Below, piece by piece: positions 23,112 to 34,019 of a DNA stretch of 64,000 nucleotides. The stretch is taken from contig OZ025878.1 of assembly GCA_964019415.1 (NCBI GenBank), positions 806,001-870,000 of the forward strand, in the 5' to 3' direction. A program made the position numbers and the translations under genes. The number at the start of each line of letters is the position of its first letter. Position 1 is the first letter of the stretch. The notes beneath the pieces are model-generated. The model was not told where the DNA came from. It saw only the letters and a program-made list of their open reading frames with translations, and made no database searches. The DNA is from Ianthella basta (lineage: Eukaryota; Porifera; Demospongiae; Verongiida; Ianthellidae).

Positions 23112-25509
23112 TCAGAATACCTCCACACACTTGTTCTCAACTACAGCATACACAAGACCACTGCTATCAACGCATATCCCCTCATGTCCAACAATTTTCC
23201 TTGATTGAGAACCTGCCAATCTAGAACTAGTACTGATATCAACATATAGAGTCTCATGAGCAGATTCCTTCCTCAAGCTCCCTGGATGAGAACCACCCCC
23301 TACAAACTCATGAACCAGTTCGCCTTCCAATGTGTACACCATAATAGCGCAGGATGAGAAGGATTTGATCAACAAATGGCCATCACTAGTAGCAGCAATG
23401 TAGGTTGGCTCATGTTTAGTCTTGAACTCTCTTATAAAAGTGCCTCCTTTAGTCCAGACAGAAACTCTCTTACTCTTTCCATCAGTAACGTATGCAAAAC
23501 CACCTGAATCAAATACTGTGTCATAGGGTCCTTCAAAACACCCTGGGCCACTTCCTTTTGAGCCAAAGGCAAACAGAAACTTGCCTTCTTCGCTGTGAAC
23601 TGTGACACGGTAGTTGTCATAGTCACAGATGTAAATCAGACCCTCTGGGCTAGCAGACACACCGAATGGATGCCTGAAACCATCTCTTTTACTACGTGCA
23701 TGGCGTACAGTCTGAAGGAGTCGGCCATCTTGGGACAGCTTGAATACTTTATTGTTGTAACAGTCTGTCACCCATACATTCCCCTTTGGATCAAAAGCAA
23801 CACCAAACAAGCCACTACCACAGAACACTCTACCGCCAATAGACATCAGGAAAATACCACTACGGGTGATTAGATGAACACTCTTGCTCGCCCCATTTGT
23901 CACAGCTAGGAGGCCGTCATTGTACATTGCAACTCCTGTGTACCTGACAGCCTTTGGACTGTGTTGGATGACCTTCTGACATTCTCCAAGCTTCCTCCAG
24001 TCCCGAAGATGGTGCTTCGCCTGCAGGTGGAAATGCAGCAGAATAACATATTTATTACTGCGGTCCACACACGCACTACACACCACCCACTCCACCTCAT
24101 GCAACTCCATTGGGCATAACACATTTCTACACTGATATAATTACATAAATATAATTGTATCATATAATATGATGCTGCATGGTAACAATGCTGTATATAG
24201 TATACAAGAAGTCTTGGTAAGGCATTTTGGAATGCATCTGTATAAATCTATAGTAGTCATACATTCTACCATAATAATTATAATACAGGCTGTAATCAAA
24301 ATGCATGGTTACTGACACTGTACAGTTTTATATATCATTTCAATGGAAATGGGAAATTCAAATGAGGTAACGGAAGTCCAAACTAACCTTTCGTGCCACT
24401 GCTAGCTCATCTCTCAACTCCCGGATCACAACTTGCTTTGCTTCAATAATAGCATTCTTTTCTGTGATTATGGCATTCGTCTCTCGCAAAGCATCATCCT
24501 TCTCCTTTAAGGCCTCTTTCAATGCCTCATCCTTCTGTCTGCATTCTTCCTCCTTGGGGGACAACTGCTGGCGAAGGTGCTCAATAGGAGCAGCAACATG
24601 GCTGCCTGTTGGGAGGGATGACTCGATACGTCTCAGCTCTCTCACCAACATCACACTGGAGGGACGTTTGTCTGGTCGATTCTCCAGACACTGTGTAACA
24701 GTGGGTAGATACAGCTGCTTCTCTTGTGCAGTGAACATTGCAACATAACGATCACGACGCTGGAGCTCATTTGAAGCAACAAGCTGATCTCCTTGGAATT
24801 GATTGGGTAGACCAGGATTGGGCCACTCGTGGGTCAGCGTGGAAAGGATGATGTTGCCGAAGGAGAACACATCTAGCTTCTCATTGTACCGAGGAGGATC
24901 ATGGAGAGCTTCAGGAGCCATGAAAGCCAACGTGCCCTTTATGGACGACTTGCGACTGAGGGCGGATGGGCTGATGGCTCGACTCATGCCAAAATCGCTC
25001 ACCTTGGTCACGAAAGAGACCACGTTCAACAGCACGTTGTTCGAACTCAAGTCGTGATGGACAAGAGGCGGGTTCTGGCTGTGAAGATAGGCAAGCGCTT
25101 GGGCCACCTGACGGAGGACGAACGCTTTGAGGTTGAGGGGGAACTCCTCCTTGCTGTGATTCTCCAAGTGCGTGCGAAGACTGGTGTCCATCTTCTCCAT
25201 GACCAGAACTGGTAAGCGAGAGCTGCGCTCTAAGTACACTCCAAGGAACTGGACAACCCCTGGATGACGCAGCTTCGCCCACGTTAGCCATTCCGTTTCG
25301 AAGTTGCCGACCAGCTTTTCTACTCCACCGGGCGACTGGTCTTCGAGCAGAATGTTGTGAAGACGTTTCGCCGCGCACACAGTCCCGTTCCACTCCACGG
25401 CGTACACCGTAGCGTCAGCTCCTCTGCCCAGTTTGGTGTCCGTGAACGTCACATTTGAGATGAGCAGGCTCGAAGATCTTGGGGAAAATGTGCGTATCCT
25501 CTCCGCCAT
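23112..25509 (-). CDS. Gene C': TKL-like kinase / coiled coil / NHL protein
   Basis: Exon 1 is 25509-24388 from MAERIRTF, and exon 2 is 24020-23112, giving 676 residues and fully open. An in-frame ATG 36 bases upstream (MPSLQQTTSQST) is possible, but the 25509 start aligns with the paralogs. Kinase motifs: LGRGADATV, CAAKRLHN, HHDLSSNNVLL (Pro of the family loop changed to Ser), DFGMSRA, FMAPEAL. The 5' half resembles fragment D and the 3' half (coiled coil and NHL) resembles gene C, so it may be a recombinant. The NHL exon is nearly identical to that of C, including the extended last blade. Confidence 0.85.
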
Positions 25510-27017
25510 AGTCGATTGTGAGGTTGTTTGCTGCAGGGAGGGCAAAAGCTAAGAGCTTAGCTAATTGGCTATAGCCAATCATGCAGAGGATAGCGAGAAC
25601 GCGTGATTACTCCACGGTTGAATGTTCTTAGCGTGTACGGAAGTCATACGTACATATGGCATCGGTGGGATTGGGATCGAAAACTGCGAATTCTTCCAAA
25701 TAGGTTCACGAAATCAGAAGCAGAAAGGATGACAGCAGGCAGGTGGAATGGAAAGCCATTTTGCAGTGCGTGGCCTCGCTAGCTACAAATGGCGGTCTGG
25801 CTAGTGGCTAGCTAGCTAGCGGGTAAACTGTAATTCTCGAGGGGCGAAATTTTCGTTAATCAACCACTGCTTACAGGGGTTGTCCATTCAGTATTTTCAC
25901 ATCCTGTAGAAAAAGTGGACACGATTCAGGTTACACCCATACACAACCATGGTATAGCTATGTTGGTCTCTCGTGCCAGACCCCCTCTGTGGAAAGGGGG
26001 TCTGGCACATGAGATGTTTGTTCCAATGCACAGCTACTCTCAAATTGACTGTAGGAGTGATCAAACATTCTTATTTTATTTTCTATGTATTTGTGTGTGT
26101 TATTGATAAACATGTTTCTTGAGGCATGTGTAGGACTGGAGTAATCAAACACAGATGGTACAGGATAGTCCATGTAGTCTCCCATAATAACTCCATCATT
26201 TTCTCTCTGGTATTCAGCAGTGGGCCCGCGTTCCCATTGCCAGCATACAAACAGGAAAATGCGGTGCCTTCCCAGTCCCAATCCAGTAATTCTGCAATGG
26301 AACTGCGGACAGGAGCATCAGGGTAGGCCACACTGACGATGAACAGAGGGTAGCCATCTCTCGATACATTGAAGTACTCCACTGTCACTGGGACATTCCA
26401 GAATTGCCCTAACTGTGGGAACACATAGAAATACATTTCCTATCAGCTCATGTATGTAATATGCCAAGTTGTGTATTCCCCAGCTTGTATGTTCAAAAGT
26501 GTAACCATGACAACCAACCCCTCACCAATGATGCCATGTGAGATACATAGGTGCAAGGTTGCCGCCGCGGGCAACCCTGAAGTGGAGTATGTCTTGACGC
26601 CTTTCAGTGGTGCAAGTGACCCACATTGCTGTCGATAACTCGTGGCATTTTGGGACTGAAATGTACACTCTATTTCGCAACTTCCTCAACACCACTCCAC
26701 TTGCACTATATGTGCTGACTTCCTGCCCATCCACAGTTGCCTGGCAACCATTTACATCCACTGTCACCTCTCTACACTGTCAGACTCTGCCTTGTGCAAG
26801 AACAGAGATCTGGTTCATGTAGGTGAAGCCAATTGACCTGGCGTAGTGTGTGTTGACAGAGAGGCATTGGTCTGATATGAGGTTGAAGAAGACGTCCGGT
26901 CTCCCTCACAGCTCGAAGCAGAGGGACACCTGTGTCTTGTTCACTTGGTCTATGAGCTCAGTGCTCATGTGAAGAGGAACAGAGAACACGGGGTCTCCTG
27001 TGACAGTGGCATTATGG

Positions 27018-27078
27018 CCTGGGGGGAGGGGAGGGGAGAGGAGGAAGGGGAAGGGAGGGAGGGGAGGGGAGGGAGGTG
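27018..27078. repeat. Purine-rich (GGGGA)n tract, second copy
   Basis: Counterpart of 14437-14497, diverged in unit number. Confidence 0.8.
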
Positions 27079-27232
27079 ATGATCGTGTGTGTGGGCAACT
27101 GAACAAAGTTGGAGAAAACTAGGAATGTACCAGTGTGTGTAAATTACATTGAAATTAGTTTAGTTAGCTACATTAATTTTGTTGGTACATACTAGCTATG
27201 CATTTGCATGTGTGTGTGTGTACAAAATAGTG

Positions 27233-27266
<34 letters not shown>

Positions 27267-27275
27267 GTGTGCACA
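27233..27275. repeat. (GT)n microsatellite
   Basis: GT run inside VWD fragment copy 2. The counterpart in copy 1 (14652-14690) is interrupted by C bases. Confidence 0.85.
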
Positions 27276-27712
27276 TGTGCTGGTGCTCCACTCATGGCAT
27301 GTGCACTTTGCCCTAGTGGGGAAGGAGAGGGTCAGGGCTTTCCAGCTACTCACAAATCTTCATTTGCTGTGACAAAGATAAGTCCCTCTGGTGTCCTCAG
27401 TACCCCATCCATGCAGGTCACCACAGAGACCTCTTCCTTCAGCAACCAGCGAGGAGTCATTGGTAACTTCAACCCCTAGTCTACTTCCATTGATTCCCAC
27501 TCTCACATTCACTTTTAATTACTGAATCTCAATCTGAACCCAGAAGCGGTCTCAGTTAGGAAAATGCCTCCCGGATACTCTGTTTCATCAGCTCTCACTG
27601 CTAGTGGTATACCAAGGGCATCAATATTCTCAATCTCTCCAGCATCATCAACCAGCACCAACAGGTTGTCCAATCGGATACCAGCCTGACGGAAACCGAA
27701 TGTCATATTCAT

Positions 27713-28792
27713 AGCTATCTATTTGAGTATTGTATTCCATGCAACCATTAGACCAACATCCATCACATGTTCACAACACTTGCTTTATATCAATCAACAG
27801 TGCAAGAACATGCATGTACAAGTTCAATAACAAAATTTCATGAATAGCCAATAATATAATAGAACGTTCACAGCTATCTATATGTAACTAGTGATATTCA
27901 CCATGCAGGAGCACAAAATGAGTATAAAAGAAGGGGGTGGGAGTGGGAAGCACCCATGCAATTAATTGCATTCTGGGGTATTATTTTTTGAATGATATTA
28001 TGTACAACACTCTGATTCAGCAAAATCATGCATCTTCTGCCGTCGAAGTCGTTTGCTCAATTGTTGTACAGTAGAACCTTCCTTATCCGGACCTTGTAGT
28101 TATGGGCACCACCCTCTACCAGGCAGGCAAAAATTTAATAATTTTTTAAAACCCAAAAATTTTGTATATAAATTAAAAAACCTTTAATTATGTGTATGTA
28201 CTGTATTACAGTACAGTACTATTTGTACTGTATTACAGTTTAATTCTAATTATTGCATGTAATTACATTGCATTTAATCTTTATTGCTGGTACAGCATTC
28301 TAAGACACGGACATTTCTGAGTTATGGGCTCTGCCCGTTCCCATGGTGCCCAGTTAAGGGAGGTTCTACTGAATTTATAATGAAAATTGTCGCCACAGCT
28401 GCTTAAGTAGTGGCTAGCAATGATTTGCAGTAACTAGACAGTGAATTCCACGGTAAGAGATGACTCCATGTGCCCAGACCGTGTACATGTTGATCAGCAC
28501 GCTACATACGAAGCCATGAGAATGATATACACTGGTCTGGGCTGACCAGTTTGAGGACAACTCCATTACATGCTACGTACACAGCCCGTATATATGCTGT
28601 TCTAAAAATAGTAATGCTTCAACCAATCAACCACGGTAAAATATTGCAAATCCAATCATTTGCATTGGCACTTCCCGCTCCTACCCTGTTCCATCATTAA
28701 TTCATTATGTGCTCCTGTATTCACACAGTATACATGTACTAATGCAGTTCAAACTATATTATAATAGCCAATAATGTAATTCGAACAAAATG
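27713..28792. other. Spacer between unit 2 and gene F
   Basis: Counterpart of 15137-16005, with a complete MITE at 28069-28371. No coding region. Confidence 0.5.
28069..28371. mobile_element. Pogo-like MITE, 303 bp
   Basis: Terminal inverted repeats CAGTAGAACCTTCCTTA (left) and CAGTAGAACCTCCCTTAA (reverse complement of the right end). No coding capacity. CAGTRGAACCTC ends are typical of Tc1/mariner-pogo derived miniature elements (established knowledge). Confidence 0.65.
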
Positions 28793-31521
28793 TCAAAAAA
28801 CCTGTACACACAATTTATTCCTGTCAGCTACATACACCAGTCCACTTTCATCGACATGAACCGCACAAGGGGCAGCCCGTGTAACTGAGAAAAATCCTTC
28901 CTTCCCTAACTCATGAACCAGTTCACCTTCCAATGTGTATACCAATATAGTGTGGGAGGTGGGTGAAGTGATCAACAAATGGTTGTCACTAGTAGCAGCA
29001 ATGGCAAGTGGTTTACACTTTGGCCTGAAGTCTCTCTCAAAATTGCCTACTTTGGACCACACGCATATTCTCTTTGAACCATCACTAACATACACGAGGC
29101 CATCTGGACCGAATGCTACGTCAAGAGGCCCTTCGAGACACCCTGGCAAATTTCCCTGCAAGCCAAAAGAAAACAAAAACTTGCCATCTTCATCGTGAAC
29201 TGTGACACAGTGTTTGCCAGTATCACAGATGTACATCAGACCTTCTGGGCTAATGGACATGCCATTGGGATTCTTGAAACGATCACTTTTACTACCTGCA
29301 TGGCGTATGGTCTGAAGGAGTCGGCCATCTTGGGACAGCTTGACTACTTTTTTGTTGTCCCATTCTGTGACCCAAACATTTCCTTTCAGATCAAACACAA
29401 CACCCGGCAAAGAACCACCAAGCACTCCATTCCCAATGGACCCCACTAATGCACCCTCTTTGGCGAAAAGATGAACACACTTGTTCCCCTCATCTGTCAC
29501 AGCTACGAGACCATCGCTGTTCACAGCTACCGCTCCATACCTACCACCACCTGGTCTGTGGATGTAGCTCTTTTGACACAATCCAAGCGCTCTCCAGTCC
29601 CTGAGTGTGTACTTCACCTGCATGCATAAGAGGATACATGGTATTAGGGCCAGGGATGGGCCATATGAAAACTACACGTACGTATAATTATACACTCGAC
29701 ACACTGGATGCGATAAACACTTCATGCCACAACAGAAACGCACTAGCTTGCAGGGGAGGTAACATGCAATGTAGAGTGAGGTTATGAAAAGAGCATGCAC
29801 ACAAGATACTGCACACAAGATTCTGCATGGATGTATGCATGTATAGAATGAATCACATTGCGCCCTATCCGCATGCACATGGACTGCCCAATATAAATGT
29901 ATCACATTTCCTATCCCATATTTATATATGACGCAGATGACGTGCAGAGACTGTCATCATATGATGATCATCATACAGTGCATATATGGCATTTAACGGA
30001 ATATAGAAACCTCAAGCAAAATTTGAATGAAATTAGGTTCACGCAGGCCAGCTGTAAAGGAACTTCAGGCATAGTTGCGTCTCCACAGATGAACTCTGGA
30101 TAAACATCTCCAGATTGAACTCTCCATGCACAGCTACAGCCAATACCTGACCATTGTGATATGCAACAGCAAACATTGCTACAGGGGCTATGGCAGGACT
30201 TACAGCTATAGCCTTTATTCACACTATAGTGACAAATAACATATGAATAACACTGAACTGAAAACGTGACATGACTCACCTCTGGTAACATTGCAGCTGG
30301 CGGATTACTTAAAAGCTGGATCTCAGCTTGCAGTGCTCGAATCATTGTTTCTTTCTCCCAAAGAATTGCGTCCTTCTGTCTGCATTCTTCTTCTTTCGCA
30401 GCCAATTGTTGCAGGAATTCACCGGTTCTATCAGTCTGATTTCTTAGCCGCAGATTCTCAGTTTGCAGAGTTCTGATGACCTCCTCATTCTCCCGAATCA
30501 CCTCATCCTTCACCCTCAATGTCACATCCTTTCTCCTAATCACCTCATCCCTCTGTCGGCATTCTTCTTCCTTGGGAGGCAGCAGCTGACAAATTTGCTC
30601 AATAGGAGCGGTAACATGGCTGCCTGTTGGGAGGGATGACTCAATATGCCTCAGATCTTGTACTAGCATCACACTGGAAGGACGCTTGTCTGGTCGGTTC
30701 TCCAGACACTGGCGGACAGTGGGCAAAAACAAGTGTTTTTCTTGAGCAGTGAACAATTCAGTGCAATGCTCACGACGCTGGAGCTCACTTAGGGCAACAA
30801 GTTGATCCCCTTCATACTTTGTTGGAAGACCAGGGTTGGGCCACTCGTGGGTCAGAGTGAAGAGGATGATGGCGCCAAAGGAGAACACGTCAAGCTTCTC
30901 ATTGTATCGAGGAGGATCAAGGAGAGCCTCAGGAGCCATGAATGCCTGCGTGCCCTTAATTGATGACTTCCTACTCAGGATGGATGGGTTGATGGCTCGA
31001 CTCATGCCAAAATCGCTCACCTTGGTCACGAAAGAGACCGCGTTCAACAGCACGTTGTTTGGGCTTAGATCGTGGTGGACGAGAGGCGGGTTCTGGCTGT
31101 GGAGATAGGCGAGCGCTTGGATCACCTGACGGAGGACGAGCGCTTTGAGGTTGAGGGGGAACTCCTCCTTGCTGTGATCCTCCAAGTACTTGCGAAGACT
31201 GATGTCCATTTTCTCCATGACCAGAATCGGTAACCGAGAGCTGCGCTCAAAGTACACTCCAAGGAACTGGACAACTCCTGGATGACGGAGTTTCGACCAC
31301 GTTAGGCACTCTGCCTCAAAGCTGTCGATCAGTTTGTCCACTCCTCCGGGCGACTCGTCTTCCAGCAGGTTCTCATGGAGACGCTTGGCAGCGCACACAG
31401 TCCCGTTCCACTCCACGGCGTACACCGTAGCATCAGCTCCTTTGCCCAGTTTGGTGTCGGTAAACGTCACGTTTGAGATGAGCAAGCTCACAATCGAAGA
31501 AGGCCGCGTGTTGTCCGCCAT
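28793..31521 (-). CDS. Gene F: TKL-like kinase / coiled coil / NHL protein
   Basis: Exon 1 is 31521-30280 (414 codons, donor GAG|GTGAGT) and exon 2 is 29617-28793 (275 codons with stop), giving 688 residues and fully open. Kinase: LGKGADATV, CAAKRLHE, HHDLSPNNVLL, DFGMSRA, FMAPEAL. The coiled coil has a seven-residue extension (RRKDVTLRVKDEV) relative to A. The NHL exon is nearly identical to E. Body and intron match A and E, but the upstream sequence matches J, so a recombination junction lies near the promoter. Probably functional. Confidence 0.86.
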
Positions 31522-31536
31522 TATAGAGAACCGTGA

Positions 31537-31544
31537 TCACGTGA
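31537..31544. promoter_or_regulatory. E-box palindrome upstream of gene F
   Basis: TCACGTGA, 16 bases before the gene F start. Conserved although the following upstream sequence differs from A and E. Confidence 0.4.
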
Positions 31545-32017
31545 TACCTATGTACATGTGACTGGTGCGTGCAACAACCCAGAAAGAAGAATCTCCAGAA
31601 GGGTGAATCTCACGAGCATGCACGCAAGGCTGCAACACTAATAGGATATCTTTAGTGACACACATATAGTTATGCATCTACAGATGTGGAGTGAAGAAAC
31701 TTGCAATTTGCATGCATGTAGCTAAAGCTAGCCAGCCACACACCTACAAGCTCATATGCATATACAGCACTATACATGTTCAGCAGCACACTTATTGTGG
31801 AGTAGAAGAATAGACACAAGTTGTGCATAGCTAATGATACACAGTTATTAGCTACTACTTAATAAAATCAGTAGTGGTCATTGAATTAAACGTTATTACT
31901 TCCCACTCTGATCATACAAAAGCAGTCATAATTAAAATGGCTACATAACTAAAGGCATACAAAGTTAAATTGCAATATCATAATGAAAGTTACTATGGTT
32001 CAGTCAAAACTGCATCT
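31545..32017. other. Spacer between F and orphan exon G
   Basis: Closely matches 40961-41481 between J and H. No coding region. It contains the upstream region of F and the 3' flank of G. Confidence 0.5.
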
Positions 32018-32849
32018 TCAGAAAACCAACACACGCCTGTTCCCAAGGTCTGCCACATACACCAGTCCACTTGTACCAATGCATATCCCCCACAGTTCGT
32101 CTGACCTCCCTGTATGAGAACCTTTCCCTCCATACTCATGAACCAGTTCACCTCTCAATGTGTACACCATTATAGTGCGGGATGTGGGTGAAGTGATCAA
32201 CAAATGGTTGTCACTAGTTGCTGCAATGTACAGTGGGGTGTGTTTGGGTTTGAAACTTCGCTTGAAACTGCCTTCTTTAGTCCAAGCACAAACCTTCTTA
32301 TTCCCAGCATCGACAACATACACGAGACCATCTGAACCAATTGCTATGCCATGAGGTCTATCACAACGCCCTGATCCACTTCTTTTAGAGCCAAAAGCAG
32401 ACAAAAATTTGCCATCTTCACCATGAACTGTAACACGGTGCTTGTCACGATCACAAATGTAAATCAGACCTTCCAGGCTAACTGCTATACCACTAGGCCT
32501 GCTGAGACGATCGCTCTCAGTATGTGCATGGTCAATGATCTGAAGGAGTTCTCCATCTTGAGACAGCTTGACTACTTTATTGGTGTCACCCTGTCACCCA
32601 AACATTCCCTTTCAGATCAAATGCAACACCAACTAGTCCACAGCCCAAAATAAATACTCCTGTCCCAATGGATCTCACCAACTTACCCTCCTTGGTAAGA
32701 AGATGAACACAGCTGTTACTATCATCTGTCACTGCTAGGAGACCCTCACTATTCACGGCTGCTGCAGTGTATTCACAACATTCTGGTCTGTGTGTAATGA
32801 CCTTCTGACATTTCCCAAGCTTTATCCAGTCAATGGGAGGATGCTTCAC
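32018..32849 (-). pseudogene. Orphan G: NHL exon without a kinase exon
   Basis: Copy of the NHL exon of H (41482-42318). The acceptor at 32849 (TGTAG|GTGAAG) is intact, but a five-base deletion near 32588 (GGTGTCACCCTG for GGTGTAGCCCCAGTCTG) shifts the frame after NVWVT. Upstream, where the kinase exon should lie, 32850-34019 has no kinase sequence. The next gene, I, has its own NHL exon. It is therefore a dead half-gene left by duplication or deletion. Confidence 0.8.
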
Positions 32850-34019
32850 CTACACAGCAGAAGTGTGGTACAGTATAATAGCCATTGTAGTACAATAGCA
32901 CAACAGCATTACCTATAAATATTGTATAAGTCAGGAGTGCATGAGAAAAGAACAGAGGGGTTAGGAGTGGGAAGCGGCCACACATGCATTTTGGATATAT
33001 TCCCATGCATAGCCAGGGTGTTGCTATTTTTACAACAATGTGTATACAAGGCTCAGGCTCAGTGAAATTGTCTTCTTCTAGGGCTGATCTCATGTGTGAT
33101 ATATACAAGAGCATATGGAATAGTGGCATGTACACTCGTACATGTGTGTCAATGACCATGCAGGAAGCCATGCATGCATGCACAGCCTATGCGTACATGA
33201 TCTCGCATGCATGCTGCATGTCACTTTGATAATAAAAACGTCATATACGTATGCAATTGATTAATTCCTTTAATTCCACTGCTTAAAAATTAATGCATGA
33301 GTGCATGAAGTATATATCATTGCCCCCTTTCCAAATGCCCATGCATAGGTGCCTGATGCATGAACTAGAGCACCAGTTTCCCAATCACCACACCTTTGCA
33401 GAGTATGCAGTTCAGTCTAATAATATGGAAACTTTTGCATGTAGTCAAGTGGTACAAAGTGTATACTATACAATTTTATTGCTGACGCCTTTGTGTCATA
33501 TCTTGCTGGCCATAGCAATTTCTGCATGCAGTCATGCAATTCCAATTCAGCTAGTGCATGCACCATGCAGTCAATCATCAAAGCCAGCATATATATATAT
33601 ATAATTATGCTCATTCACAGCAGTGGCTATACTATATAGTATATGCAATGCAATCATCATGATTGCTGATCAAAAACACATAGTCTATATATACAACTCA
33701 AAATATCATTTGGTTCACAGTACATGAACACAATTAGAAATCAGATAATGTAACATATTGGCTATCAAACAGTCATGCTATGACAATTAATGTTTAGCAA
33801 AGATAGTCTATGTACCATGGTAAAGCAATTGAAAGACAACGTTGTGAACTACACATGGTAGGAAAGTAGAGTCCGGTTCATTTTCTCCCTTCCCCTATCT
33901 TTCCTTTACCATGCGTAGTTCACAACATTGTCTTTCAATTAATGTTAGCGTTATTTTCAAAGCAACCTGCAATACTACAATGAAATAATAATTAAAAATA
34001 CAACAATGCTATGTATAGT
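32850..34019. other. Gene-free stretch between G and I
   Basis: Simple AT-rich DNA with GCATGCATG runs and one hairpin element at 33827-33940. No supported gene. Confidence 0.5.
33827..33940. repeat. Hairpin element with 40-bp arms
   Basis: Left arm 33827-33866 (AATTGAAAGACAACGTTGTG…GGAAAG) and right arm 33899-33940 (CTTTCC…CACAACATTGTCTTTCAATT) are inverted repeats with about four differences around a 32-base pyrimidine-rich loop. It could be a tiny MITE or a structured transcript. Confidence 0.7.

Larger units (their letters stand above)
26012..27712 (-). pseudogene. von Willebrand D-like gene fragment, copy 2
   Basis: Longest copy. In minus order: D-domain start at 27712 (MNMTFGFRQAGIRLDNLLVL) ending at a stop at 27515 caused by a small TAATTAAAA insertion; EGRGLCGDL near 27440 followed by a four-base insertion; an exon at about 27000-26900 with SVPLHMSTELIDQ; a segment near 26770 with VTVDVNGCQATVDGQEVS; and an exon at 26436-26083 with WNVPVTVEYFNVSRDGYPLF and GNGNAGP. 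Multiple lesions make it non-functional. Confidence 0.6.
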
